Positions 39,349 to 49,202 are shown, numbered from the stretch's first letter. The stretch is DNA of 64,000 nucleotides from Faecalispora anaeroviscerum (GCF_947568225.1 NZ_CANOOQ010000001.1:434001-498000); one strand, 5' to 3'. Notes: generated by a model not told the origin, from the sequence alone. Numbers and translations are program-made.

Positions 39349-41433
39349 ATGCAAAATATGTTTTGGGTCGGTTTTGTCGGGTTTGTTTTAGCCATTTTTT
39401 TTGCTTACTCTCAGAAAAAACAGGTTATGAGTTATTCAGAGGGAACTGAAAAAATGCAAAAAATCGCTGCCTCTATTCGGGCTGGCGCGAATGCCTATCT
39501 AAAGCAGCAGTATTCTACTGTTGCAAAGGTGTTTGTTGTAGTGTTTCTCGTGTTAATGGCGATGGCTTTTGGCACGAATGGGCAAATGCTTTCAAAATTT
39601 ACCCCCTTCGCTTTTTTAACGGGCGGTATTTGGTCGATGCTGGCAGGGTTTATCGGAATGAAAATAGCTACCAACGCAAATGCCCGTACCGCTCAGGCTG
39701 CATCTGAAAGCCTGAACAAGGGTCTGCGTGTTGCATTTTCCTCCGGGTCGGTCATGGGCTTTACTGTTGTTGGATTGGGCATTCTGGATGTTTCTGTTTG
39801 GTTCCATTTGCTGCATTATGGGTTCGGCATCACGGATGCGACCCAATTAGGCAACATTATGGTAATGAATGGTATGGGCGCTTCCTTTATGGCGCTGTTT
39901 GCTCGTGTAGGAGGCGGTATCTATACCAAGGCTGCCGATGTGGGCGCTGATCTGGTGGGGAAGGTAGAAGCAGGTATTCCGGAAGATGACCCTCGCAATC
40001 CTGCTACGATTGCCGATAACGTGGGTGATAATGTTGGTGACGTAGCCGGAATGGGAGCTGATCTATACGAATCTTATGTGGGATCTATTTTGGCGACCTT
40101 TGCACTGGCTGCCGCAGCCGGCTATGGCTTTGAGGGGATGCTCTTACCCATGCTGCTGGCGGTATGCGGTATTGTATGCTCCATTATTGGCTCTTTCTTT
40201 GTAAAAACAAAAGAGGATGCCACGCAAAAGTCTCTGTTAACCTCACTGCGTACCGGTACTTATCTGGCTGCAGGTTTGTCCGCTGTTGCGGCGGCTCCGC
40301 TCACTTATTATACCGTTGGAAATTGGGGCGTATATGTTGCGATTCTGTGCGGACTGATCGGCGGCTGTGCCATTGGTTATTTCACAGAATACTATACTTC
40401 TGATACATATAAGCCCACTCAAGAGCTGGCTGCTTCCTCTGAGACCGGTTCTGCGACGGTTATCATCGGTGGCTTGTCTCTGGGAATGAGGTCAACCGCT
40501 GCCTCTATTCTTATCGTAGTTGCCGCTGTTATCATCAGCTTCTTTGCTGCTGGAGGCGCAGGTAATTATAATATGGGCTTGTATGGCATTGGCATTGCTG
40601 CCGTGGGAATGCTCTCTACTCTGGGTATTACACTGGCGACCGACGCTTATGGCCCTGTAGCCGACAACGCGGGCGGAATTGCCGAGATGGCCGGTCTCCC
40701 TGAGGAAGTTCGTGAACGGACTGATGCTCTGGATTCCTTAGGCAATACCACCGCCGCTACCGGCAAAGGCTTTGCGATTGGTTCCGCTTCGCTCACAGCG
40801 CTGGCTTTGCTGGTATCCTATGTTAACATTGTAACTGAAAAAGGATTCACAATGAATCTCTCTCTGACCAATCCAACGGTTCTTGTGGGATTGTTTCTAG
40901 GAGCTATGTTGACCTTTGTATTCTCTGCCTTTACCATGAGCGCGGTCCAGGTTGCGGCTGAATCCATTGTTATGGAGGTTCGCCGTCAGTTTAAAGAAAT
41001 CGCCGGTATTATGGAAGGCGAGACAGAGCCCGACTATGCTGCCTGTGTCAGCCTTTGTACGAAGGGTGCGTTGCACGAAATGGTTGCTCCCGCGCTTCTG
41101 GCTATCATCGTTCCGATTGCCACCGGGTTGATTTTAGGCGCGGAAGGCGTTGTGGGTCTGTTGGGCGGTGTGTCCGTTACCGGCTTTGCAATGGCTGTGT
41201 TTATGTCGAATGCCGGCGGCGCATGGGATAACGCCAAAAAGTACATTGAAGCCGGGCACCATGGCGGAAAGGGATCTGATTGCCATAAGGCCGCCGTTGT
41301 AGGCGACACGGTGGGAGATCCTTTTAAGGATACATCCGGACCTTCCTTAAATATTCTGATTAAGCTGTGCTCCACGGTTTCCATCGTGTTCTCTGGTTTA
41401 ATCCTTTCGTTTAATGTAATGGGCTTGCTGTAA
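39349..41433 (+). CDS. hppA: K+-dependent membrane-bound pyrophosphatase
   Basis: A 694-residue polytopic ion pump. It couples pyrophosphate hydrolysis to H+ or Na+ transport. The substrate motifs are intact: DVGADLVGKVEAGIPEDDPR, NPATIADNVGDNVGD and the C-terminal VVGDTVGDPFKDTSGPSLN. GNTTAATGKGFAIGS has Ala at the position that marks K+-dependent enzymes (Lys in K+-independent ones). Whether it pumps sodium or protons cannot be told here. AAAGGAG precedes the ATG. It is a single gene with promoter, attenuator and terminator. Confidence 0.93.
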   Translation: MQNMFWVGFVGFVLAIFFAYSQKKQVMSYSEGTEKMQKIAASIRAGANAYLKQQYSTVAKVFVVVFLVLMAMAFGTNGQMLSKFTPFAFLTGGIWSMLAGFIGMKIATNANARTAQAASESLNKGLRVAFSSGSVMGFTVVGLGILDVSVWFHLLHYGFGITDATQLGNIMVMNGMGASFMALFARVGGGIYTKAADVGADLVGKVEAGIPEDDPRNPATIADNVGDNVGDVAGMGADLYESYVGSILATFALAAAAGYGFEGMLLPMLLAVCGIVCSIIGSFFVKTKEDATQKSLLTSLRTGTYLAAGLSAVAAAPLTYYTVGNWGVYVAILCGLIGGCAIGYFTEYYTSDTYKPTQELAASSETGSATVIIGGLSLGMRSTAASILIVVAAVIISFFAAGGAGNYNMGLYGIGIAAVGMLSTLGITLATDAYGPVADNAGGIAEMAGLPEEVRERTDALDSLGNTTAATGKGFAIGSASLTALALLVSYVNIVTEKGFTMNLSLTNPTVLVGLFLGAMLTFVFSAFTMSAVQVAAESIVMEVRRQFKEIAGIMEGETEPDYAACVSLCTKGALHEMVAPALLAIIVPIATGLILGAEGVVGLLGGVSVTGFAMAVFMSNAGGAWDNAKKYIEAGHHGGKGSDCHKAAVVGDTVGDPFKDTSGPSLNILIKLCSTVSIVFSGLILSFNVMGLL

Positions 41434-41444
41434 TAAAGGTTCAT

Positions 41445-41486
41445 AAAAATGGGGTTTCGGCTTCCTTTGGCGGAACCCCATTTTAT
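41445..41486 (+). terminator. Terminator of hppA
   Basis: AAAATGGGGTT pairs with AACCCCATTTT, 12 bp after the stop codon. Confidence 0.75.
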
Positions 41487-41707
41487 GATTAGTTCAGGAG
41501 TCGTTCAGAAAATCCGCAGCCGGTAAAGTTTTTTTATTTTAGAGGTTGACTTTTTACGGAATGCGTGTTAAACTAAAAAAGTATTCTACAAATGTTACAT
41601 TGTCTCACATATTTTTGTAAGTCATTGGATTCGTTTAATGAGTTATAAAAGTATGTGATTTTTTGTGCAGCTATGGGTGCAAATATATGAATGGAGGTAC
41701 CAGTTAT
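41487..41707 (+). promoter_or_regulatory. Long 5' leader of the cold-shock gene
   Basis: An AT-rich region before csp. A likely promoter is TTGACT (41546-41551) with GTTAAA-type box about 17 bp later. Long leaders are typical of cold-shock genes, where RNA folding controls translation. No other gene is seen. Confidence 0.4.
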
Positions 41708-41920
41708 ATGAATAATGGTACAGTAAAATGGTTTAATTCCGAAAAGGGCTTTGGTTTTATCAGCAACGACAATGGCGGCGACGATGTGTTTGTTCACTTC
41801 TCTTCCATTGTTTCGGAAGGCTACAAGAGCCTCAACGAAGGTGACAAGGTTACTTTTGATACGGAACAGGACCCCAAGAACAGCAAAAAAATGCGTGCGG
41901 TGAACGTTAAACTCGCATAA
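41708..41920 (+). CDS. Cold-shock protein (CspA family)
   Basis: A 70-residue single-domain protein, with the RNP motifs KGFGFISND and DVFVHFSSI in the order of CspA/CspB. It binds single-stranded RNA or DNA as a chaperone. The ATG at 41708 follows GGAGGT. It stands directly before the DEAD-box helicase gene, a pairing that suits low-temperature RNA remodelling, though a terminator separates them. Confidence 0.92.
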   Translation: MNNGTVKWFNSEKGFGFISNDNGGDDVFVHFSSIVSEGYKSLNEGDKVTFDTEQDPKNSKKMRAVNVKLA

Positions 41921-41933
41921 AACAAATGGATGG

Positions 41934-41971
41934 GAAAAGCCACCAATTCCAATCGGGGTTGGCGGCTTTTC
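41934..41971 (+). terminator. Terminator of the cold-shock gene
   Basis: GAAAAGCCACCAA pairs with TTGGCGGCTTTTC. Confidence 0.75.
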
Positions 41972-41995
41972 TTAACAGGATGAAATATGAGATGA

Positions 41996-43252
41996 ATGGA
42001 GAATATGATTATTACTAACTTTGAAAAATTTGGCTTTTCGCCCGAACTATTGCGTGGAATTGTAAAAATGGGGTTCCAGGATCCGTCACCTGTACAGGAG
42101 GCTGCCATAGAACCCATGCTGGATAAAAAGGATTTATTGGTACAGGCACCTACCGGAACCGGAAAAACAGCTGCGTTTGGCCTGCCGGTTTTAGAAAATG
42201 TGGATCCTGCCAACCGTCAGATTCAAACGGTCGTTCTTTGCCCCACACGAGAATTGGCGCTGCAAACAACGGATGTTCTGAAGAAGATGGCCGCATACAA
42301 ACAAGGGGTTCGAACCCTTGCGCTGTATGGAGGCGAACCCATTCAGCATCAGATTATGGCACTGAAACGTGGCCCGCAAATCGTGGTAGCCACTCCCGGT
42401 CGGTTGATGGACCATATTCGCAGGAGAACTACTCGGCTGAACGGTGTCAACTGCATCGTGCTGGATGAGGCGGATCAGATGCTGGATATGGGATTTCGAG
42501 AGGATATTCATGCCATTTTGCAGCATGTTCCTACTGAAAGGCAAACGGTGCTGTTTTCTGCCACGCTTTCCAGCGAGATTAAAAAAATTGCGGAGCAGTA
42601 TCAAAGCAATCCCCAGCAAATTTGCATTAAGCCGACTACCACCAACGTAGAAAAAGTAGAGCAATTCTATTGCGAAGTTCGCGGCAACGCGAAATTCCCT
42701 TCTGTTGTGCAGCTGCTGCAAAACAAGCAATTTGAACTCTCTTTGATTTTTGTTGCAACAAAGGTGATGGCGGACACCCTGGCTGCTCAGCTGACGGAAG
42801 CCGGCCACCCGGCAGACGCCATTCATGGCGACCTGCGCCAAAGGCAGCGCGATCAAGTGATGCGGCGTTATCGTGAAGGCAAGGTGAAGATTCTGGTGGC
42901 AACCGATGTCGCTGCCCGAGGCATTGACGTTGGGGGAATTGACGCTGTTGTGAATTACGATATTCCCGGTGATCCGGACAGCTATGTCCATCGTATCGGG
43001 AGAACCGGCCGTGCAAACCAAAGCGGTGTTGCATATACGCTGATCTATCCCAGGGAGCGGGGCAAACTGCAGGGGATTATTCGAGCTACCAAAGCGTCGA
43101 TTACGCCCATGGTGCTGGATGCAAAAGCAACCTTCCCTGATTTTCCGATTCTTCACCAGCAGCATAAAAAAGAGAATCCGGACAAACAAAGATCGGACAA
43201 GAAGCCCTGGAAGAGCAGACGGCCTTCCTATCGGCAATCAATGAAAGCCTGA
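41996..43252 (+). CDS. DEAD-box RNA helicase
   Basis: A 418-residue ATP-dependent RNA helicase. Q motif FGFSPELLRGIVKMGFQDPS, motif I APTGTGKT, PTRELALQ, motif II DEAD, SAT and HRIGRTGR are all present. The C-terminal extension is short and Lys-rich (KENPDKQRSDKKPWKSRRPS), unlike DbpA-type domains. It probably remodels structured RNA, for ribosome assembly or cold adaptation. The start codon is not supported by a strong ribosome site; ATG 41992 or 42005 are alternatives. Confidence 0.9.
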   Translation: MENMIITNFEKFGFSPELLRGIVKMGFQDPSPVQEAAIEPMLDKKDLLVQAPTGTGKTAAFGLPVLENVDPANRQIQTVVLCPTRELALQTTDVLKKMAAYKQGVRTLALYGGEPIQHQIMALKRGPQIVVATPGRLMDHIRRRTTRLNGVNCIVLDEADQMLDMGFREDIHAILQHVPTERQTVLFSATLSSEIKKIAEQYQSNPQQICIKPTTTNVEKVEQFYCEVRGNAKFPSVVQLLQNKQFELSLIFVATKVMADTLAAQLTEAGHPADAIHGDLRQRQRDQVMRRYREGKVKILVATDVAARGIDVGGIDAVVNYDIPGDPDSYVHRIGRTGRANQSGVAYTLIYPRERGKLQGIIRATKASITPMVLDAKATFPDFPILHQQHKKENPDKQRSDKKPWKSRRPSYRQSMKA

Positions 43253-43270
43253 GTCTCTGTTCCAAGTATA

Positions 43271-43319
43271 GAAAGACCCGCATCACCGCGAATGCTCGCT
43301 GGTGTTGCGGGTCTTTTTC
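43271..43319. terminator. Bidirectional terminator
   Basis: GAAAGACCCGCATCACC and GGTGTTGCGGGTCTTTTTC pair between the convergent helicase and DUF6320-like genes. Confidence 0.8.
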
Positions 43320-43322
43320 ATT

Positions 43323-43991
43323 TTATATATGGAGTCTGCGTTGGATTTCGGCCCAAAGCGCTTTTCCTTCAAAAAACAGTAAGAATGCCAAAAAAACAAT
43401 GGATGCCCCAAAGCTGACGGCTGATGGAATGACGACCTGAACTGCGCCTGTCAGAAGAAGGATAAAACAGACGATTCCCAGAATACAGTCTATCATCAGG
43501 TACAAAATGTAGTTTTGCGTATCCAGCCTGCGGACTTTTGCCACAATGGACATTGTTATCATCGCGCAGGAACAAAGGATGGGAAACACGTAGTCGACAG
43601 ACCAGCCGCTGAACCCTGTGAAAAGGTCCCAAAACAAAGCAATCAGCGAAACACTGATTACCTGCCAAAGGATGCTTTTAGGCAGGTTTTTTCTTTTTTT
43701 CATCATAATGGCATAATCAATCCATAAGCTTGTAATCCCGGCAATTACAAACAGAGACCACCATCCGCCCGCAGGCATAATCACATTTACAATCACGCAA
43801 AGTGCCGCCGCGCATACGCTGCCAAACGCAATCCATGCCGTTAAAATTCGGCTGATGGTCTGCCGGGATTTCGGCAGCTTCGGGAACCGACTGCCGGATT
43901 TGTCAGGAGTTCCGAGTGGCTTGTTCTGGCAGAGAGGACAACGCTTTTGCTCTCCGGGCAAATCTACTTTACAATGTTCACACCGCAGCAT
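43323..43991 (-). CDS. Zinc-ribbon membrane protein (DUF6320-like)
   Basis: A 222-residue protein. An N-terminal zinc ribbon, CEHCKVDLPGEQKRCPLC, is followed by a Pro-rich linker and about six membrane helices (such as VFPILCSCAMITMSIVAKV). The arrangement fits the family I know as DUF6320. The ATG at 43991 follows GAGAGGAG and overlaps the acyltransferase stop. It is the last gene of a three-gene operon. Confidence 0.65.
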   Translation of the reverse strand: MLRCEHCKVDLPGEQKRCPLCQNKPLGTPDKSGSRFPKLPKSRQTISRILTAWIAFGSVCAAALCVIVNVIMPAGGWWSLFVIAGITSLWIDYAIMMKKRKNLPKSILWQVISVSLIALFWDLFTGFSGWSVDYVFPILCSCAMITMSIVAKVRRLDTQNYILYLMIDCILGIVCFILLLTGAVQVVIPSAVSFGASIVFLAFLLFFEGKALWAEIQRRLHI

Positions 43992-45258
43992 AGGACTTCT
44001 CCTCTCCATCACACTGTTCCAGATTGGAAATCACCTGTACGGAAATCCCCATCTCCGTAAGCTGACGAAAAAAACACCGCTGAATCCCCGTATCCGCAAA
44101 TGGGGAGGATACGCTGATGGCCAGGGTATCACCAAAGGAACAAACGCAGAGCTGCGGCCTCTTTGTGCTGACGAACACATCAAACAATCGAATGTATCTC
44201 GTTGCCTCGGCCGGCATCACGATCTGACCAATATTGGAAAAGGCAGCGGTATCTTCACTGTCTGCCCAATGCCCATTGATCTGCAGAATAGGGATTTTGA
44301 GCGGCAGGGGAATTGCTTTAATTAACGGATTATTTTCGAGCGCCGAATACCGGCTGATGATTCCATACAGGTTTTCATGGGTCAACTGCCGGCGAAAGGA
44401 CTCGCGCACATTTGCCAGAATCTGCGCAAATTCCTGTCCGCCTTTTTGAAAGCGGTGCGAAACCTGAATGACACCAAAAAAGTTTCGGGCGGTCTGTGCC
44501 GGAAAAAAGCGGCGAAGATCCACCGGGACGGTTATGACCACGGGACGGTTCCTTTCCCGTACCGCCATTCCGTCGTAAATGGAGCGGATCAGCAGTGTTA
44601 CCAGAAACTCACTCAGTGTGGCATCATTCTCATGGGCTTTTTGGAGAACCGCTTTGGTGGATAAAAAACCTTCCGTGATCCCGGCCCGATTGTCAGGCAG
44701 TCGTTCGCCGCGAATCCGGTAGGCATGAAAACGCTTCGTTTTAGGGATGACTTCGCTTTTATCATAATATTTGTAAAAGGCATCCTGATTTTTTTGGTCA
44801 CGGGAAGCGTCATAATCGGGCATTTGTCCTGAAATCGCATCCTTCTTCATTAAATAAGAAAAGACCAGGATGCGCAAAAACTGCATCGCACCGGTACCGT
44901 CTGCCAAAACGTGAAATACTTCCAAATTGATTCTGTTTTTATAATATAAGACTCGAAACAGCAAGTCGGGCTTGTCCTCGTTATAAATGGGACTGCAAAC
45001 GGGAAGGGCTTCCTCGGCAACTTGAGGACGTATGTTGCTTTCTTCCAGGTAGTACCAAAACAGTCCCTTTTTCAGGATGGAACGGTACAAAGGAAACTCC
45101 TGAATGGTCTCCTCCAAGGCCTCTTGCAGAATGCCGCTGTTTACCGGCTCGGTTAACTCACACACGAATCGGAACACCTTGGTATCTCGATTTGTACTGG
45201 TAGGCGGAAATATCTTTGCGGCGTTGTCGAGCCGACTCCATTGTTTACGTTCTGTCAT
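43978..45258 (-). CDS. Alcohol acetyltransferase/condensation-like protein
   Basis: A 426-residue protein of the CoA-dependent acyltransferase superfamily. The catalytic motif VFHVLADGTGAMQFLR is of the HxxxDG type. The C-terminal part has VSHRFQKGGQEFAQIL and VSSPFADTGIQR, similar to the DFGWG-like region of the family. It probably transfers an acyl group to an alcohol or lipid substrate; the substrate is unknown. Its ATG overlaps the esterase stop by 14 bases. Confidence 0.7.
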   Translation of the reverse strand: MTERKQWSRLDNAAKIFPPTSTNRDTKVFRFVCELTEPVNSGILQEALEETIQEFPLYRSILKKGLFWYYLEESNIRPQVAEEALPVCSPIYNEDKPDLLFRVLYYKNRINLEVFHVLADGTGAMQFLRILVFSYLMKKDAISGQMPDYDASRDQKNQDAFYKYYDKSEVIPKTKRFHAYRIRGERLPDNRAGITEGFLSTKAVLQKAHENDATLSEFLVTLLIRSIYDGMAVRERNRPVVITVPVDLRRFFPAQTARNFFGVIQVSHRFQKGGQEFAQILANVRESFRRQLTHENLYGIISRYSALENNPLIKAIPLPLKIPILQINGHWADSEDTAAFSNIGQIVMPAEATRYIRLFDVFVSTKRPQLCVCSFGDTLAISVSSPFADTGIQRCFFRQLTEMGISVQVISNLEQCDGEEKSYAAV

Positions 45259-46195
45259 GGAGATTACCCCTTTGTAAAAAAGCGTTAATCATCTGGTAGG
45301 TCTGCTGCACGTGTTCAAACTGCGGCGGAAGCATCAGATAAGCGTGAAGTGCGTCCGGCAGACGAACGATTTCCACTTCGTTCCCCGCAGCGCGCAATTT
45401 TTCCCCATAGGTTTCTCCTTCGTCCCGGAGCGGGCAATATTCCGCAGTAATCAGCAGGGTTTTGGGTTGCTGTGAAAAATCCGATGCCAGAAGCGGAGCA
45501 AAATAAGGATTGCTCAGGTCGCTGTCGGAGCTTCGATAAAGCTCGAGGAAGCTTTGAATTCGCCTGGAGGTGAGAAGATAGTCCGTTCCATTCTCCCGGA
45601 TTGACGGAAATGGGGATTGCTCGCTGTGGTCGTTATATGTGGATGGATACAGAAGAATCTGCCGCTTGGGCAGAAACTCCCCCCGATCCCGGGCCATCAG
45701 CGAAACTGCAGCAGCCAGATTTCCTCCGGCACTATCGCCAATCAGGGTGATGTTGTCCGGGTTAATCCCCGGTATTTGACCCAGAAAGAACTCCCGCGTA
45801 ACGGCATAGCAATCTTCCACGGCGGCGGGGAACTTGTGCTCCGGCGCCAGCCGGTAATCCACAGATGCTATGGTACAGCGCGTCGCTTTAGCAAGATCAG
45901 CACAGACGCCCGTGTAGTTTTCTATTCCACCGGTTACCCAACCTCCGCCGTGAAAAAAGAGGAGGAAAGGAAAAGGCCCCTTTCCTTCGGGTGCAAACAG
46001 GCGTACGGGAATGACATGTTTACCGTAGAGAATTACATGATCCCACATTTGATAGTCCTTCGGTTTTCCCCGCAAGCGTGAGGTAAGTATTTGAATCTGC
46101 CGTTCCATTTTATATGATTTTTTTACATCCGGTTCTAAAGAGGTAATTGCTTTGAGTGCCGCGCGCATTACCTTGTTAATAGCCAAGTATCCCAC
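45245..46195 (-). CDS. Alpha/beta hydrolase, HSL-family esterase
   Basis: A 316-residue esterase. The oxyanion-hole motif FFHGGGWVTGG and nucleophile IGDSAGGNLAAAV are clear, and LLITAEYCPLRDEGETYGE and DALHAYLM supply the acidic and histidine residues. It should hydrolyse short acyl esters. It is first in the operon with an acyltransferase and the zinc-ribbon membrane protein. Its upstream region (46196-46480) carries no other gene. Confidence 0.85.
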   Translation of the reverse strand: MGYLAINKVMRAALKAITSLEPDVKKSYKMERQIQILTSRLRGKPKDYQMWDHVILYGKHVIPVRLFAPEGKGPFPFLLFFHGGGWVTGGIENYTGVCADLAKATRCTIASVDYRLAPEHKFPAAVEDCYAVTREFFLGQIPGINPDNITLIGDSAGGNLAAAVSLMARDRGEFLPKRQILLYPSTYNDHSEQSPFPSIRENGTDYLLTSRRIQSFLELYRSSDSDLSNPYFAPLLASDFSQQPKTLLITAEYCPLRDEGETYGEKLRAAGNEVEIVRLPDALHAYLMLPPQFEHVQQTYQMINAFLQRGNLHDRT

Positions 46196-46495
46196 ATCTC
46201 CTTTTCTTTATGAAAGAGAGGCACCATGATGCAGTGCGATCTTTCCGCAGCGTACTTCCGTTACGGAAATACGCTGAATCGTTGCCAGTTTTAAAAGCGT
46301 GCGGGCAATTCGCTTCATACACATTACTTGTGAACTTAGCTACAGATAATTAAATTATATCATAATTAGCGTGTAATATCCAATGGAATGCTGTGTGAAT
46401 CATAATGCAATGCAGCCGGTAGGGACTAATTAATGGGAAAATTTGTTACATGCCGCATGGAGCGGGTGCTTTTAAAAATAAAAATAGATTTTATA
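46196..46495. other. Divergent intergenic region between esterase and ars genes
   Basis: No coding sequence is seen. The region is AT-rich towards the ars promoter. Confidence 0.4.
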
Positions 46496-46549
46496 TTGAC
46501 GTTATTCGATTTGAAGCATATAATGATCATATCGAAGCTTATCGATGTG
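46496..46549 (+). promoter_or_regulatory. arsR promoter and likely operator
   Basis: TTGACG (46496-46501), 17 bp, TATAAT (46519-46524). An imperfect dyad, CATATCGA-AGCT-TATCGATGTG (46528-46549), lies at the expected start site and is a candidate ArsR operator. Confidence 0.75.
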
Positions 46550-46559
46550 AGGTAATCAT

Positions 46560-46895
46560 ATGGAAAATTATTTGGATAACACAAAAGTGTTTAAGGCGTT
46601 GGGCGACCCAAAAAGAGCGATGATTGTAGATATGCTTTCTTGTGGAGAGCTTTGTGCCTGCATGATTTTAGAGAAATTTGAAATGTCCCAATCTACGCTG
46701 TCCCACCACATGAAGCTCCTGTGTGAGTGTGGGCTTGTCAAGGGTAGAAATGAAGGGAAATGGATATATTATTCACTGGATGCAGATACCATCAGCAAGA
46801 CAAAGCGGTTTTTCTGTGCCATCACTTCGGATAAGGAAAACTGTATCTGCAAAGATAATGCGAACTGCTGCAAAGGCTGTAATGAAAGTGAGTAA
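46560..46895 (+). CDS. arsR: ArsR-family arsenic-responsive repressor
   Basis: A 111-residue winged-helix repressor. The metal site CGELCACMILEKFEMSQSTL matches the ELCxC arsenic-binding motif of ArsR, and QSTLSHHMKLLCECGLVKGR is the recognition helix. A Cys-rich tail (CICKDNANCCKGC) is extra and may bind more metal. It likely represses its own operon until arsenite binds. An operator-like dyad lies just upstream. Confidence 0.88.
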   Translation: MENYLDNTKVFKALGDPKRAMIVDMLSCGELCACMILEKFEMSQSTLSHHMKLLCECGLVKGRNEGKWIYYSLDADTISKTKRFFCAITSDKENCICKDNANCCKGCNESE

Positions 46896-47001
46896 AGAAA
46901 AAGCGTCGTTATGCTTTTGCTGATGGGTTGTATAAACCAGGCCACCAGTGGCTCCACAAACCAAAATCTAAAAAAATGAATATAGAATGGAGTTGTCTGT
47001 T

Positions 47002-47397
47002 ATGAAGAAAATGAAGATATTTGAACCGGCCATGTGCTGCTCTACCGGACTTTGCGGGGTGGGAGTCGATCCCGAGCTGCTCCGCATTTCTACGGTGCTT
47101 AATACATTGAAAAACAGCGGAATTGCCGTTGAACGTTACAATCTTACCAGCGCGCCGATGGAGTTTGTGAACAACAAAGCAGTGAATGCGTTTATCAATG
47201 CTCACGGCCCAGAGGGCCTTCCTGTTGTAACTGTGAACGATGAGATGGCTGTCACAGGCAGGTATCCCACTAATGAAGAATTCACACAGCTGCTTGGCCT
47301 GCCCAATGGCATACTGGAAGAACAGTCTAAGTCGGCAAAAGTAAAGGTGGTTCGAAAAAAATCCGGTGGCTGCGATTGTAAGGGGGGCTGCTGTTAA
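47002..47397 (+). CDS. arsD: ArsD arsenite metallochaperone
   Basis: A 131-residue protein starting MKKMKIFEPAMCCSTGLCGV. The three conserved cysteines of ArsD (CC and C in CCSTGLC) are present, plus a C-terminal CDCKGGCC pair. It passes arsenite to ArsA. The ATG at 47002 follows GGAG. The stop overlaps the arsA start (TAATGG). Confidence 0.9.
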   Translation: MKKMKIFEPAMCCSTGLCGVGVDPELLRISTVLNTLKNSGIAVERYNLTSAPMEFVNNKAVNAFINAHGPEGLPVVTVNDEMAVTGRYPTNEEFTQLLGLPNGILEEQSKSAKVKVVRKKSGGCDCKGGCC

Positions 47398-49133
47398 TGG
47401 AGCTTTTTCATCCTTTCTCAATCCCGTTGACCAAATACCTGTTTTTTACTGGAAAGGGAGGGGTTGGTAAAACGTCCTCTGCCTGTGCCACTGCTGTAAC
47501 GCTTGCAGACAGCGGGAAAAAGGTTCTGCTTGTCAGCACTGACCCTGCGTCCAATTTGCAGGATGTATTTGAGGTCAATCTGACAAACGGACGGGTACCG
47601 ATTGAGGGTGTCCCAAATCTTGTGGTGGCCAATCTGGATCCGGTTCAGGCCGCGGCCGATTATCGCGAAAGTGTGATTGCGCCCTATCGGGGCAAGCTGC
47701 CGGATGCCGTAATCGCCAGTATGGAAGAGCAGCTTTCCGGCTCCTGCACGGTTGAGATAGCGGCGTTCAATGAGTTTTCTGGCTATATCACCGACCAAAC
47801 GGTAGAAGAAGAATTTGATACCATTATCTTCGATACCGCCCCAACGGGGCATACGCTTCGTATGCTTCAGCTTCCCTCTGCGTGGAGCAATTTTATCAGT
47901 CAAAGCACCCATGGGGCTTCTTGTTTGGGGCAGCTTTCCGGCTTGGAAAGTAAAAAAGAGATTTATAAAAATGCTATGTCCACCTTATCTGATGGAACGC
48001 GCACGACCCTGATCCTTGTCACCCGTCCGGAGGAAACCCCCATAAAGGAAGCCGAGCGGTCGTCAAAGGAGCTTTTCGAGCTTGGTATCCAAAACCAAAT
48101 GCTGGTGATCAATGGAATACTGCCTTCCTATGATGACAGTGTTTCTGCGGGGCTGTACCGCAAGCAGCAAAGAGCGTTGGAAGGAATGCCGGAACACCTG
48201 CGGGCGATGGCCGCCTATTTCATTCCTTTACGAGCTTACAATATCACAGGCCTTTCGGGTGTGCGGGATCTGCTCACGAAGGATCATGTGGTGCTCAGCA
48301 AGGAAAAACTTCATGCCGAATCGCTGCTCCGGCTGCAGGATGTCATTGAGGACTTACACCGCACTGGTAAAAAAGTCATCTTTACCATGGGCAAAGGTGG
48401 TGTGGGTAAAACGACTGTCGCCGCGGCGATTGCCTTAGGCCTGGCGGCCAAAGGGCAGAAGGTTCATCTTGCGACCACCGATCCTGCGGCACACCTAAAA
48501 TTCGTCTTAGAGGAACACAGCGGTATTGCTATGAGCCATATTGATGAACAAGCGGAACTTCGGCGGTATCAGCAAGAAATTCTTTCTAAAGCGAGAGAAA
48601 CCATGTCCGGTGAGGACATTGCCTATATTGAAGAAGATTTGCGTTCCCCTTGTACGCAGGAAATCGCGGTTTTCCGTGCTTTTGCCGAAATTGTGGATCA
48701 GGCGGAGGAAAGTACAGTGGTGATTGACACCGCGCCAACCGGACACACGCTGCTTCTTTTAGATGCAACACAAAGCTATCACCGCGAGGTTAAGCGAACG
48801 CAGGGGGCTGTTCCGGAATCGGTGAAGAAGCTGCTTCCGCGTTTGCGCAATGCGGAGGAAACGGCGGTTATCCTTGTAACCCTGGCGGAAACCACCCCGG
48901 TCTATGAGGCGATGCGTTTAGAGGAAGATTTAAAACGCGCTGGTATCACAACCAAGTGGTGGGTGATCAACGCTTCTATGCTTCAAACCAATACCACTAA
49001 TCCGCTGCTGGCGGCAAAAGCAAGCCATGAAATTCCGTGGATCAATCAAGTGGAGAACCATACCAATGGCAGCTTTGCAGTGATTTCATGGAGCGCGGAT
49101 GACATCAAAGGGAAAAAGGTGCTGGAACTCTGA
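47397..49133 (+). CDS. arsA: ArsA arsenite-pump ATPase
   Basis: A 578-residue tandem ATPase. Two nucleotide-binding halves have P-loops FTGKGGVGKTSSACATAV near residue 19 and FTMGKGGVGKTTVAAAIALG near 330, and both contain DTAPTGHTLR/DTAPTGHTLL. It powers arsenite export with a membrane partner and receives arsenite from ArsD. No arsB or acr3 permease gene lies next to it: the operon ends here with a strong terminator. A partner may be elsewhere in the genome. Confidence 0.92.
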   Translation: MELFHPFSIPLTKYLFFTGKGGVGKTSSACATAVTLADSGKKVLLVSTDPASNLQDVFEVNLTNGRVPIEGVPNLVVANLDPVQAAADYRESVIAPYRGKLPDAVIASMEEQLSGSCTVEIAAFNEFSGYITDQTVEEEFDTIIFDTAPTGHTLRMLQLPSAWSNFISQSTHGASCLGQLSGLESKKEIYKNAMSTLSDGTRTTLILVTRPEETPIKEAERSSKELFELGIQNQMLVINGILPSYDDSVSAGLYRKQQRALEGMPEHLRAMAAYFIPLRAYNITGLSGVRDLLTKDHVVLSKEKLHAESLLRLQDVIEDLHRTGKKVIFTMGKGGVGKTTVAAAIALGLAAKGQKVHLATTDPAAHLKFVLEEHSGIAMSHIDEQAELRRYQQEILSKARETMSGEDIAYIEEDLRSPCTQEIAVFRAFAEIVDQAEESTVVIDTAPTGHTLLLLDATQSYHREVKRTQGAVPESVKKLLPRLRNAEETAVILVTLAETTPVYEAMRLEEDLKRAGITTKWWVINASMLQTNTTNPLLAAKASHEIPWINQVENHTNGSFAVISWSADDIKGKKVLEL

Positions 49134-49202
49134 TTGTTCAGATCGACGACTATGAAATAGGTGGAAACAGCACGACAAAACAGAATAAGCAATCTCAAAA
49201 AA

